In this document: positions 1 through 10,707 of the stretch, piece after piece
Layout: every line of letters begins with the position of its first letter
Numbering within the stretch: the stretch's first letter is position 1
Assembly (NCBI RefSeq): GCF_902459465.1
Contig: NC_047078.1
Span: forward strand, 8,580,333 to 8,644,332
Reading direction: 5' to 3'
Source: Asterias rubens
Lineage: Eukaryota > Echinodermata > Asteroidea > Forcipulatida > Asteriidae
Length of the DNA stretch: 64,000 nt
Position numbers and translations under genes: made by a program
The notes under the pieces: generated by a model
Seen by the model: only the letters and a program-made list of their open reading frames with translations
Told to the model about the DNA's origin: nothing
Databases searched by the model: none

Positions 1-380
1 CCTCAGCCCTGGGCAAGTCAGTCTTTATGATCAAAATTATTTTGAGTAATTACCAATAGTGTCCACTAGAGCTCATCAATCATGTCAGTTGGTCGTTGAA
101 GTTGCGAAAGAATGAAAGAAAAAACACCCTTGTGCCACCACGGTCACACGCAGTTGTGTGCTTTCAGATGCTTGATTTTGAGACCTCAAATTCTAAATCT
201 GAGGTCTTGAAATCAAATTCGTGGAAAATCATTTTTCCTCAAAAAGTATGTCACTTCATCAGAGGGAGCCGTTTCTCACAATGTTTTATACTATCAACCT
301 CTCCCAATTACTCGTTACCAAGTAAGGTTTTTTGCTAATAATTATTTTGAGTATTTATCAATAGTGTCCAGTGCCTTTAA
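1..380 (+). mobile_element. TTAA-type MITE family A, composite copy
   Basis: A right end (35-66) followed by a second, 5'-truncated copy to 380. Family A is the commonest repeat here: ends CAGTGGACACTATTGGTAA and its complement, a conserved body (CTTCAGAGGGAGCCGTTTC) and a central hairpin built on GAGACCTCA / TGAGGTCTC. It lies just downstream of the nuclear receptor stop. Non-coding. Confidence 0.8.
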
Positions 381-452
381 GACTTCAGTTGAGATGTCGA
401 ATAGACTTGAGGTAGGGGCGAGATTGACTTCCGTCCGATGATGACTATCTAA

Positions 453-572
453 TCATAAATTAAACATTTCACAGAGTAGTGGGAGAATCTCTTTTCCCTG
501 CAGCTTTAGGTTCATAATGTCCTCCATGTATTTCTCGGTGAGGTCTCGGACGTCCGTCAGCAGCATTATGGT
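453..572 (-). CDS. Nuclear receptor last exon: helix 11 and AF-2
   Basis: 39 codons plus TGA. Encodes an amphipathic helix then [16 protein letters not shown]. LLCEMF fits the AF-2 coactivator helix consensus (two hydrophobics, any residue, Glu, two hydrophobics). Acceptor ATCAACAG. Only about 70 bp separate the stop from a TTAA-type MITE, so the 3' UTR probably runs into repeat sequence. Confidence 0.88.
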   Translation of the reverse strand, partial: TIMLLTDVRDLTEKYMEDIMNLKLQGKEILPLLCEMFNL

Positions 573-3500
573 CTGTTGATGCAACAAAGGTATAAATCAT
601 GTAAGATTTGAGGCATTGCAATAACACCATTTAAGGTCACATAAAAATAGAAACATGTTTAGCGTTCCCGCTTGCTTCCTTTTAAGAGGCCGATTTTTTC
701 TAACGGTCTCATATGAACACAATCTGAAAATTAGTCAAGCTGGTTGTCTTTAAAAAATATGTTGGGGGGGGGGGGCCAATTTTCAAAAAAGCATGGCGCT
801 ACAAAAAGGGATACATTTTAACGATCTAAGATGAAAACAATCAATTTTGAAAAATAGCCAAGTAGCCTTTTTTTCAAAAAGGCATCAACACTAAACATAT
901 TTTATTTTTAATTTGACCTACTCTAAAAATCAGTCAAGCTACATTGTAAATGGGTTGTTTGTCAGAAATCAGTATGGAGAAACAAGCAGTCCAACAGGGG
1001 TGAAATTTTCAACGACAAAAATGTTTTGATATTGAAATGCCAAAATCTATTTTACTTAAAGGCACTGGATAATTATTAGCCTAAAACCTTACTTGAGAGC
1101 TGTTGATAGTATTGTGAGAAACGGCTCCCTCTGAAGTAACGTAGTTTTTGAGAAGGAAGTCATTTCTCACTAAAATATTTGAATTTGCTTTCAAGACCTC
1201 CGAATTTGATATGTAGGTCTCAAAATCAAGCATCTCAAAGCACACAACTTGTGCAACGAGGGCCTTTTTTTCCCCATTATTCTCTCGCAAATCTCATAAC
1301 CAATTGAGCTCAAATTTTCACAGGTTTGTTATTTTATGCATATGTTGAGATACACCAAGTGAGAAGACTGGTCTTTGACAACTACCAATAGTGTCCAGTG
1401 CCTTGAACATTGGCAACTTCCTTCCTAATAAATAACATCAACTCAGTGGCAGTAGAGTTAATAATAATATCCCCTGTGTTTTTCTCTTTTTCTCATAAGA
1501 CTTGACCACTTTCAAAGGCAGTGGACACATCTGAAAGTACACAACTTCGTGTGACCATGTGTGACAAGGGTGTTTTTTTCTTCATAGTTATCACGTAACT
1601 CCGACGGCCAATCAAACTCAAACTTTCACAGGTTTGTTATTTTTATGTACATGTTGAGGTACATCAAGTTAGAAGACTGGATTTTGACAATTACCAATAG
1701 TGTCCACTGCCTTTAAAAAAGCTAAAACTTCTACAGGTAAATTGAATTTGATACATCTTCATTCACAGTGAGTAGGGATTCATGTCATGGCCGAACACTT
1801 AACCTACAAAAGGTATCCAAACCCTTTCAATAAAGAGGCCAAGTTCGCTATTAATAATATTCCTAATGGCAAGACAGTCGTGGCAAGCCCATTCAAGAAA
1901 AAGTACAAAGTCAATAACCCTCAACGACTCTTTCACAACCATCAAATAAGTGGGGAAAAAACACATTATACTGCACTTTCCGGATCTTAAAGTGTCTTAA
2001 AGGCACTGGACACCTTTGGTAAATTGTCCAAGATGAGCATCCTCACCATGTGTATCTCAACATATGTATTAAAAAACCTGGATTGGTCATCAAAGTTGCA
2101 AGAGAATAATGAAAGAAAAAATACCCTTTTTGCACAAATTTGTGTGCCTTGATGAGATGCCTAATAAAAGGCTTCAGGCCTAACATTTGAGTGAGAAATT
2201 ACCTCTTTCTCAAAAAACCATGTTTCTTCAGAGGGAGCAGTTTCTCACAATGTTTTATACTATAAACAGTTCTCCATTTTCGTTACCAAGTACGTTTTCA
2301 GGCTAACAATTAATTTGAGCAATTACCAATAGTGCCCAGTGCGCTTAATGCTTTGAGAAAACCAAACCTGGGTATCGAAACGAGGAGGTTTTAAACATAC
2401 CTTAGGAAATAAGTTGGTTTTGTCCGGGTGATTGTGTTTCAGACAAGTCTGTAGGGCCTCGACCAATATCTGCTGCTCGGATGAGATGGAAGTAATGTCT
2501 TGGACGTCAGGACGATCTGTTGTCAAGGCAACAAGGTAATAATCGAGAATGAGTGTGGTGTTGCTATGGTGATAATTACAGAGTCAGGAAATGGATAGTT
2601 GATCTCTAATAGACATGATAGATGGATTGCACCTGACATCAATGACCACCAACTTTGATGTCAAACAATGGAAAAGTGACTCTCAACCAATCATAGCTTT
2701 TTACGAATATGCACGATTCATCAAACCGCCTGCCAATGCATCACATCTTAAGGCTAGCTCACACTATGAATATGATGAATAGGGGGTACGGCAAGCTACT
2801 TTAAGCTGAGAACTGCAATTTTAAATTTGCCGCCAATCATCATGTGTAGCCGTCAATTGTTGCCGACCAGTCCGCTAGCAGCCGCAGACGGTCGGAAATA
2901 TCAGTCACGTCCGTCGGCAATTTTTGCGCTGTATAAAAACTGCACACTATTATAGGATTTGAGGCATTGCATGGTGAGGTATCAATGTATATTATATTTG
3001 GTTTGCGGTTACACCATGTGTGTATCTACTTGCCAGGAAAAAGTTGTTCTTTTAGAACTGTCTTGCTTTATTCTACTACCGTGGAGAAGATGTTCAAGGG
3101 TTCGGGAGACTTCTCACAGTTCTGAAAAGAACTGTCCTGCTTTTTTAACTTTTACCCGGGCGGATGGTATAGAAAATAGGCTGGGACTACTTCTTTAGCT
3201 TATAGGATCGTGTTTAACTGGTCTACCGCGGAGTCAGTTCTTAAATTAGTCTCAACGTTTCGACTAGCTTGCTGTAGTCATCGTCACTATTATAATCATT
3301 ATTAATGTCTTGACTCACCTGGCGTCATTATAGAGATAGCAAACAGCAGAGCGGTCTCCTCCTGACGTAACTCAAGTTTATGCATCTTCTCCGAGAAAGA
3401 TACACAACTATTGAAGACTTCACCGAATCCCCCCATACTCCCAACATCCTGCGTGTATTCCTGCCCTGGCACGAGCTCACTGACGAATGACTTGCTCTTT

Positions 3501-6500
3501 AAGTCGAAAAGCTCGGCAGACGTCAGAATTAAGAACTCCAAGTAAGCACCTTAACACACACAATAAAAATAAGAGAAATACTAAATTGTTTACTCATAAA
3601 TACCTCAGATAGTTTCGCTATTCCTATTGGTGGAGAGCGCATCACATGGAGGTGTTTAAACTGTTAATGACCAGCTGGAGCGTTGTTTATAACCGGTTGT
3701 TTTCGGATACTACGTGCTAGTCTTGGTACAAGACCTTTCTTGTTACGGGCGAAGCGGGCGCTGTCGGTGAGTTGGCCGCGCCGAGTGTTATAGGAACACG
3801 AGAATGTCTTGAAGCAAGACTATACGTGCAAGAACAGATCTGAAAATGGTTGTCTCAGTCATTCATGACAATGCAACACATGAACGTACAGAGCTCAAGC
3901 ATGTCGGAAACGGATAAGTTTTACACAGTTTCTAATTCGTTACTCCTTTTAACCAAAAAGTCATTGATGAATGGGAATAAAAGAGTAGTTACTTGTTCTT
4001 AAATGGCCGTTTAAAACCTTGCAGAGTCGTTGCTGTTTGATATCACACGGCCAAAATGCTTGGGCCACCTATTCCTAACGCTACATAAAACCATCCCATG
4101 TACACTTCCAACTGGCCATAATCATTCTCTCACCCGTTCCCCCGCTCAATGTTGACTGGAACACAGAAGAATGGCAACGAGAACCTCAGTCACACTGAAA
4201 GGGGGCAGGGGGCCCAACGTGATATGGCTGGGAATGTCATTGAAGATCAGTGCGTCTGCCGAAGTATCCATTTCGGACATGGCCATATAAACAATGAATA
4301 CAAGTTGGTAGGCCTGATGTTTCCTCATAGGGTGCCCTTTACCAAGGAGAAAATGCCTTGGTGCCCTTGCGTTTTGAAAAACGAAGCATACAGGCCTGAG
4401 TAGGACATGGGCTGTCGAGGTTATCCAAAAGTATGAAAACTGTTATCGAAAGATGTGTACAACCAGACTCCTGCCAACGTTAACAATATAAATATTTATC
4501 TTTCAGTATGCTCTAATCCGCCAATCAGATGCTCCAATCGGAGTGTGAAATAATATACACATAATGAATGTTTATGAGTGCAATGGTGCGAATATGTTCA
4601 TGAGTTCAAAGATGGAATGTTCTATTCAACGAGGCGGAGCCGAGTTGAATGGAACATTCCAGCTTTCAACGAATGAACATTTCGCACCATTGCACGAATG
4701 AAAAATATTCATTATTTGTTTTATATAACATCCAAGTAGATCTTTGTCATTTTGATTAAAAGATACAACTTTCAAAACAAACAAAACGTAGGCCTACAAT
4801 TTTTAATTGTAGAAGCCGAATGTTAAGTAATTTTACTACCTTGCAGTAACACTGCTGCGTTACCAAAGACACGCGCACGCAGTGATATGTGTTTACTCAG
4901 CTTTTTCGTTCCATCCGAAAAGTACTAATGCACGCTGGCAGCGTGCAATGGTACTTTTCGGATGGAACGAAAAAGCACGGTGAGTGACTCAGCGTGCAAT
5001 GGCACTTTTATTTGCTATCACGTGACGGACAATCCTCCAATCAAATGGCAAGGATCTGCTCGGGTGTTATATAAAAAGCTATAAACTGTACTCCCAGTTT
5101 TTATATTGCACTCTGCGTATTGCGAGTGTCAATGCTTCACGCTCCGCATACGGTCAGTGCAAAAATTATATTCTAAACTCTGCGCGTGCAAAAATAAAAA
5201 CAAAAACAAAACCTAACCTCATTGACTTAATAAGGCTGGAAGATGAATTTGTTCGGCCTCGTTGGATATGGGCAGCAGAAGCGCTATATTTTTCTGTATT
5301 CCACACACGGTTGTATGATAACTTATAATAATTATACAAAGGAGGTTGCACTCAAACACTATTAAATCACACAACAGTTTTATTAGGCTAATAAAACTAA
5401 GTGCATTACACAATAGCCCTCTAAAATGCTTTACATTAGTGCCTATTATTGGGCTAATAAAATTCCTTTAATCTTTCTCAGATCCCTGGGAGTGTACAAC
5501 CCTGAGCTGCAGTAGCGCTCCAGTGGCTTTTCATACACAATATCAACCTCTAACCCGACATCTATAAGCAATTAGAGTAAAGCATCGGTAAAGTCTAGAG
5601 TTGGTCTCGTGCGTTGTATAATGCACGTAAAAGATCCCAGTAACACTTATCCTTAAAGACAGTGGACACTATTGGTAATTGTCAAAGGCCAGTCTTCTCA
5701 CTTGGTGTATCTCAGCATTGCACAAAATAACAAACCTGTGAAAGTTTGAGCTCAATTGGTCGTCGAAGTTGCGAGATAATAATGAAAGAAAAAAACACCC
5801 TTGTCACATGAAGTAGTGTGCTTTCAGATGCTTGATTTTGAGACTTAAATTCTAAATATGAGGTCTCGAAATCAAATTCATGGAAAATTACTTCTTTCTT
5901 GAAAACTACGTTACTTCAGAGGGAGACGTTTCTCACAATATTTTATACCTTCAACCTCTCCCCATTACTTGTTACCAAGTAAGGTTTTTATGCTAATAAT
6001 TATTTTGAGTAATTACCAATAGTGTCCACTTTATTTACTCGCAACTTCGACGACCGATTGAGCTCAAGTTTGTTATTTATGCATACATGTATGTTGAGAT
6101 ACACTGAGTAAGACATCTGGTCGTTGACAATTACCAATAGTGTCCATCGTCCTTAAGCAGCTCTATGCATATGGGTCCTGCAGCTTACCTTTAACCAGTG
6201 AAGCCTGATCTTCCCATGTAAGAGTGCTGAAGCCCTGAAGGCACTTAGCAAACATCGTCATATTCTTCAAGACCAAAATCATCACCTCCATGAAGTGCTT
6301 GAAGACGGCCAGGTCCACACCCACACTCTTAGCAATTTCACTCAGACCTGCGGAAGCAGCAGCAGAGGCAGAGTTTCCAAAAATAAGCTTCTCTCTCGAG
6401 GCACTTTGACTCGGATCGTTGGCAACGTAAGATGTACATGTAGATTGAGTCTGACGGTCTGCATTCTTGACGGGTGAAACGAGCGCCAGATTTACGGAAC

Positions 6501-9170
6501 TTGATCTCGAGGAATCTTTAGGCAAAGTTTTGATATTCCCAAAGGATACAGACGGCCCTGCGCTGTCGGGGCTCCTACTAAGATTCGACTGAGATCTGTA
6601 AAACTTAGGATGGCATTTCTTTAACGTATGCGGCGTTTGAGAGGATGAGGAGGCGGCTTGCTGCGTCAGATATTCTGTCGATTGGTCGTCACAAACTCCT
6701 GAAGTTGGAGCACAAGAATCCGAAACGGTCCTTTCCCGTTGAACAGAAGCATCAGATTTTTCTGATGCATCAAAATCCTTCTGCATGGAGTTCTTAAGTG
6801 GAGAGGGAGCCCTCCCACTAAGAGGAAGCATCTCCCTGGGCGGTAAAACTTCTTGGTATTTGAGTTCGGACGAGGCACTTGAACCCCGTCTTGCATCAAT
6901 CTGAGTTTGAAACTCACAGCTTTTCTGCGACAATCCTTCTGGATCTAATGGTGGGTTCATTTGAGTTACTTCAGAGGTGGTGGCTCTGTTTGGGCTTGGG
7001 ATAAATTCTGTACTGACAACGTCTTCGATGACTAGATGCTTGCCCTGTTTCCCGACCAACCTGCCTTTGGCGTTTGAAGCCAAACTCCGTTCTCGCGGCC
7101 GCTGTTGGATATCAATTATAGCCACATCCATAATGAGTTTGTCTTCTTGTTTTGTTTCTGGTTTTTCTTTACTTCTTCCTTGCCTTGACTGATGAGGAGG
7201 ATTCTGAGGTAGTTTTCCTGCTGCAACCGTGTCCAGAATTATATCAGGAACTTTGTCCGACTGTGAAAATAAATGGAAAATAATATCTGGCGTCTAATTT
7301 GGAATGGGAAAAAACATACAATCAAATTACAAACAGATGTTGAAATCCATGACATTAATTTACTCAATTGCTTGTATAACTCGATGTCCTTTTGTTGATG
7401 AAGTTCAGCTTTTTGTTCATACACAACTTTCGAGAAGGTTCTGGTACAATTGCTCGCTTCATTCCTTAGAAGATCATTGCCTATGACTTTGTAATTCCAA
7501 CATGAAAATGAGTGACTGATGTACTTGTCTCCATACCTTTTCATTTTTAACGAGTTCTTGCGATTGCAAGTAAGCTGCTTTCATCTTAGCAGCGAGCTGC
7601 AAATGAGACTCAACTTTTTCAGTGTCGAACGTCGAGTACACCGCTGCTGTCGACGCACTAGGAGCTTCCTCTTGAGTCCCTGAAACACTCGATGAGCAAG
7701 TTGGCTCACCAGGCACTTCTGAGTTACTTGATTCACCGGGAGCACCTTTGGGTTTGAGTTTCTTGACGATCGGTTTTCGTGTTTTGATCCTCTCTTTGTC
7801 CCATAACCCTAAAGAAAAAAAGAGAACAATTAAATAGATTTAATTGATGGTAATTTGCATCATGGATAATAAATATTTTTTTGGTGTAACTAAAAAGATG
7901 TTGAGAGTTTGAGTACTATTTGGTTGACACAAAATACAAACATCTATAGATTTACAGTTCCATAAATCAACTACTTACTGTCCAGCCCCATACCAACTTC
8001 AAGACACTATTTCATTCAGAAGCCACTACAGTTCCGTAAATGATCTACTCACTATCCAGCCGCATACCGACTTCAAGACACTTTTATCATTCTGTAGTCA
8101 CTACAGTTCTAAAAATGATCTACTTACTGTCCAGCCGCATACCGACTAAGCTTGGGCGATATCGATTTATTTTATTCACGATATAAAAAGATCGCCGACA
8201 CAATATCGCGATATTCGATATAATCTCGATTAATTAAATTTCACATCATCAGTCTTACAACTCCCAGTGAAAGTTGTAGAAGAGACAGTCATAGCATAAG
8301 AGAGGTGTTCTAATGACCTATTCTTCTGGTTTTACTCCAAACCTACGGGGTGCAAGATGTCTCAGCTAAGAAATATACGCGATATTGCGATATTTAATGG
8401 ATATTAAAAACCAAATCGATCCGATATCGAAATCGTTTCCAAATTAGTATCGCGATTTTCGATAATATCGTGATATCGCCCAAGCTTAATACCGACTTCA
8501 AGACACTTTTTGCCATTCTACAGCCACTACAGTTCCATAAATGATCTACTTACTGTCAAGTCACATACCAACTTCAAGACACTATTTCATTCTGTAGCCA
8601 CTACTGTTCCATAAAGTGATCTAATTACTGTCCAGCCCCATACCGACTTCAAGACACTTGTTGCATTCTGTAGCCGCTACAGTGTCGTCTCATGTACAAG
8701 TCCATCACACACTTCCCGGCATTCTACAGCCACTACAGTTCCATCAATGATCTACTTAGCCGCATACCAACTTCAAGACATTGTTTCATTCTGTAGCCAT
8801 TACAGCTCCATAAAGTGATCTAATTACTGTCCAGCCCCATACTGACTTCAAGACACTTTTTGCATTCTACAGCCACTACGGTTCCGTAAATGATCTACTT
8901 ACTGTCCAGCCGCATACCGACTTCAAGACATTTGTTCATTCTGCAGCCGCTACAGTGCCGTCTCATGTACAAGTCCATCACACACTTCCCGTTCGATCCC
9001 ATCTCGCACTTAAGATCGGCCCTCTTCCTCCCGTTCCGTCTGAAGAATGTCTTACATCCTTCGCAGGTCAAGGCACGGTAGTGCATGCCATTGGCTTGGT
9101 CACCGCAGACGGCACATATGGGTGGGGTCGTCGTTTTCTCATCATTGGATGCATTTCCACCGTCTGCCAT
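453..9170 (-). CDS. NR1H-like nuclear receptor, complete six-exon gene
   Basis: Ligand-type nuclear transcription factor. CDS exons in transcript order: 8903-9170, 7537-7808, 6189-7260, 3319-3549, 2401-2516, 453-572. All junctions have GT/AG sites and phases agree, giving 693 codons including the stop. Seen: two C4 zinc fingers at residues 19-81 (C19, C22, C36, C39; C55, C63, C73, C76), a basic extension, a Ser/Gln/Pro-rich hinge at about 90-486, a ligand-binding domain at about 487-692 and an AF-2 core LLCEMF at 685-690. The blocks [15 protein letters not shown] and LPLLCEMF resemble the LXR/FXR/EcR (NR1H) group, whose members bind oxysterols, bile acids or ecdysteroids and usually pair with RXR. 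Odd points: Thr41 where the P-box normally has Gly/Ala/Ser/Val, two extra residues in the second-finger D-box loop, and a hinge several times the usual length. I chose the ATG at 9170; an in-frame upstream start near 9221 or an earlier exon is possible. The ligand is unknown. Confidence 0.9.
1057..1404 (-). mobile_element. Family A MITE
   Basis: Near full-length minus-orientation copy in the last receptor intron. Left end TTAAAGGCACTGG, right end CCAATAGTGTCCAGTGCC; internal hairpin partly decayed. Confidence 0.8.
1512..1716 (-). mobile_element. Family A MITE, internally deleted
   Basis: About 205 bp. Both termini are present but the first-half body is missing: it goes from the left terminus almost directly to the ACACAACTTCGTGTGAC segment. 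Confidence 0.75.
1997..2347 (+). mobile_element. Family A MITE with TTAA at both ends
   Basis: Plus-orientation copy in a receptor intron. TTAA directly flanks both termini (TTAAAGGCACTGG on the left, GTGCGCTTAATG on the right), supporting a TTAA target duplication as in piggyBac or Kolobok elements. Confidence 0.8.
2401..2516 (-). CDS. Nuclear receptor exon 5: LBD helices 8-10 region
   Basis: Residues 615-653, beginning [16 protein letters not shown], the motif that follows the helix 8 loop in LXR-type receptors (known family pattern). Acceptor GACAACAG, donor AAG|GTATGT. A MITE copy ends 53 bp into the next intron. Confidence 0.85.
2945..3030 (+). repeat. Interspersed repeat, GGATTTGAGGCATTGC type
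   Basis: ATAGGATTTGAGGCATTGC then TGGTTTGCGGTTACACC and GTGTGTATCTACTTGCCAGG. Other pieces are at 34797-34835 (plus), 43731-43850 (both halves, palindromic arrangement) and 60357-60430 (minus). Confidence 0.65.
3319..3549 (-). CDS. Nuclear receptor exon 4: LBD core
   Basis: Residues 538-614. The phase from exon 3 fixes the acceptor at TTAAG|GTGC and gives [19 protein letters not shown] across the junction, the expected helix 4/5 pattern; the exon ends [10 protein letters not shown]. Donor CAG|GTGAGT. Confidence 0.85.
4335..4402. repeat. Interspersed repeat with GTGCCCTTGC and CATACAGGCCTG
   Basis: TACCAAGGAGAAAATGCC, then GGTGCCCTTGCGTTTTG and GAAGCATACAGG. Related pieces are at 15186-15252, 35136-35240 and 60815-60915. 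Confidence 0.55.
4575..4715. repeat. Foldback element (type 1)
   Basis: Arms GAATGTTTATGAGTGCAATG and CATTGCACGAATGAAAAATA, inner arms TTCAACGAGGCGGAGCC / GAGTTGAATGGAAC. A related copy is at 41690. Confidence 0.7.
4893..4995. repeat. Strong inverted repeat
   Basis: Arms CTTTTTCGTTCCATCCGAAA and TTTCGGATGGAACGAAAAAG around a short CACGCTGGCAGCGTG loop; nearly perfect hairpin. Confidence 0.75.
5460..5645 (-). mobile_element. SINE body fragment
   Basis: CAGATCCCTGGGAGTGTACAA, CAGTAGCGCTCCAGTGGC and TTCATACACAATATCAACC match the body of the tRNA-Leu SINEs; the head is lacking. Confidence 0.6.
5653..6155 (+). mobile_element. Family A MITE plus a second partial copy
   Basis: Near-complete plus copy (5653-6033) followed at once by the 3' part of a second copy in minus orientation, ending 34 bp from the splice donor of receptor exon 3. 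Confidence 0.8.
6189..7260 (-). CDS. Nuclear receptor exon 3: long hinge and LBD helices 1-4
   Basis: 1,072 bp, residues 181-537. Most of it is low-complexity hinge rich in Ser, Gln and Pro, with basic patches. The last 50 or so residues (from [17 protein letters not shown]) match the start of an NR1H ligand-binding domain, including the signature-like run [21 protein letters not shown] region. Acceptor TTTTCACAG; donor AAAG|GTAAGC. A TTAA-type MITE ends about 34 bp into the following intron. Confidence 0.85.
7537..7808 (-). CDS. Nuclear receptor exon 2: C-terminal extension and proximal hinge
   Basis: Residues 90-180. Begins [18 protein letters not shown], the basic stretch expected just after a receptor DBD, then becomes Ser/Glu/Pro-rich with a short helical segment ([18 protein letters not shown]). 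Acceptor is a T-rich tract ending TTTAG; donor AAG|GTATGG. Confidence 0.85.
7945..8902 (-). repeat. Tandem array derived from the receptor DBD exon end and 5' splice site
   Basis: About seven decayed copies, period roughly 75 bp, lie in intron 1 directly after the DBD exon. Each has the exon end (coding for roughly [12 protein letters not shown]), the donor GTAAGTAG or a variant (GTAATTAG, GTGAGTAG), and about 30 bp of intron. Copy starts are near 7985, 8050, 8128, 8550, 8630, 8755 and 8830. The copy near 8630-8740 also carries a longer exonic part with a Cys-to-Tyr change and a frameshift. A hAT-like MITE interrupts the array at 8147-8489. Confidence 0.85.
8147..8489. mobile_element. hAT-like MITE, copy 1 (inside the receptor array)
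   Basis: Non-coding element with terminal inverted repeats TAAGCTTGGGCGATATC / GATATCGCCCAAGCTTA, AT-rich subterminal GATATCG repeats and a conserved core (reverse strand GACCTATTCTTCTGG). It is flanked by an 8-bp duplication ATACCGAC, and neighbouring array units show that octamer once at the same point. 8-bp duplications are typical of the hAT superfamily; no transposase is present. Confidence 0.85.
8903..9170 (-). CDS. Nuclear receptor exon 1: DNA-binding domain
   Basis: Encodes residues 1-89 and the first base of codon 90. Both zinc fingers are in this one exon; the recognition helix reads [10 protein letters not shown] and the second finger ends CSGCRMNKC. The 5' splice site is ACA|GTAAGT. 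The last 45 or so exonic bases and the donor are the parent of the tandem array that follows in the intron (7945-8902). Upstream of the ATG an AG at about 9186 could be a 3' splice site, so a further 5' exon is not excluded. Confidence 0.9.
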
Positions 9171-9221
9171 TCTGGTCAACACCCTGCTCACAAATACAAT
9201 TTCTTCAAATAAAAGGTTCAA

Positions 9222-9586
9222 TTAAGAATATCAAGTGGTTTAAGACTTTCATACCTACATGTTTTTTTAAATAACTGTGTAGGGTAGCTCACACAATTAG
9301 GCATAATTAAAAAAAAAAAATGATATGTTGGAGTCACCCGACCTAACTTCCGACGAGTGTGCATAGTTTAATAAGCAGACGAACAGGTGTCCAAATATAA
9401 GAAACAACTCAGATTCACTGTTCCTTCAAACCCGCTGCCGCTTGGAAATCGACCAACGGTGGGAATGATCAAGGTAATGTACACCGGTTAACATCACTCA
9501 TGTTACCCGCCGCGCTGTTTGTTACGCGTAGCGCGTATCCTTAGGCATGGTTCATGCGTATTTGTTGCAAATAGTAACAACCCATT
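9222..9586. other. Region upstream of the receptor DBD exon, no gene seen
   Basis: Contains a poly-A run at 9309 and GC-richer sequence near 9480-9540 (CGCCGCGCTG, TACGCGTAGCGCG) that might belong to a promoter. No TATA box or second exon could be assigned with confidence. Confidence 0.4.
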
Positions 9587-9976
9587 TTAAAGACACTGGA
9601 CACTATTGGTAATTGTCAAAGACCACACTTCTCACTTGTTGTATCTCAACATATACATAAAATAACCACCCTAAGAAAATTTGAGCTCAATTGGTTGTCG
9701 AAGTTGCGAGATAGTAGTAATGAAAGATCCCTTGTCACACGAAGTTGTGTGCTAGTCAGATGCTTGATTTCGAGACCTCAAACTCTAAATCTGAGGTCTC
9801 AAAATCAAATTCATGGAAAATTATTTCTTTCTCAAAAACTACGTGTACGTCACTTCAGAGGGCGTAGTTTCTCACAATGTTTTATACTATTAACCTCTCC
9901 CCATTACTGGTCACCAAGTAAGGTTTTATGCTAAAAATTATTTCAAATAATTACCAATAGTGTCCACTGCCTTTAA
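9587..9976 (+). mobile_element. Family A MITE
   Basis: Full-length copy upstream of the receptor gene, TTAA at both edges (CATTTTAAAGACACTGG and CACTGCCTTTAACC). The central GAGACCTCA hairpin is well preserved. Confidence 0.85.
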
Positions 9977-10339
9977 CCATTAACCAATAAAGCAGTGAAC
10001 CAATATAAGCCTCAACCCCCATTAGCATCGCTCTACATACTACATGTATGTACCATGCCAAATACATCCCAATACCCTGCCAAATACATCCGAATGCAAC
10101 ACAGTTAAAACCATTTAATGCAACAAAATTCAAGAAGGGATTTTGTTGCTTTGTGCAGGCGTGTTGTTTGTTATGTTAGGACTGATCAAGGGTGTTTGCC
10201 CTGCTACATGTATGCCACAGTATGCAGGTAAAGTGAAGTGGTGACTTGGCTAGTATGTGGGACCCCCTGAACTCTGCCAAATGCAACAAAGTTGACTGCC
10301 AATTACAAGTTCAACAATATACATGTATGCAACACCAAT

Positions 10340-10707
10340 TAAGCTTGGGCGATATCACGATATTATCGAATATCGCGATATTAATTTGGAAACGATTTCG
10401 ATATCGGATCGATTTGGTTTGAATCGAAATACATACATGTATCGATATATCGCGATATCGATTAAATATCGCGATATCACGATGTATTTCCTAGCTGAGA
10501 CATCTTGCACCCCATAGGTTTGGAGTAAAACCAGAAGAATAGGTCATTAGAACACCTCTCTTATGCTATGACTGTCTCTTCTACAACTTTTAATTTGGAG
10601 TTTGAAGACTGATGATGTCAAATTTAATTAATTGCAATTATATCGAATATCGCGATATATTGTCGGCGATATATCGTGTATAAAATAAATCGATATCGCC
10701 CAAGCTT
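10340..10707. mobile_element. hAT-like MITE, copy 2
   Basis: Same terminal repeats and core as the 8.1 kb copy, flanked on both sides by ACACCAAT, an independent 8-bp target duplication. An extra CATACATGTATCG stretch distinguishes its left half. Non-coding. Confidence 0.85.

Noticed and set aside
1787..1990. Small plus ORF starting [11 protein letters not shown]
   Set aside because: Lies in a receptor intron between two MITEs; no homology recognised and no splice or start context to support it.
4149..4403. 84-codon plus frame
   Set aside because: Overlaps an interspersed repeat with copies at 15.2, 35.2 and 60.9 kb; both strands are open by chance.
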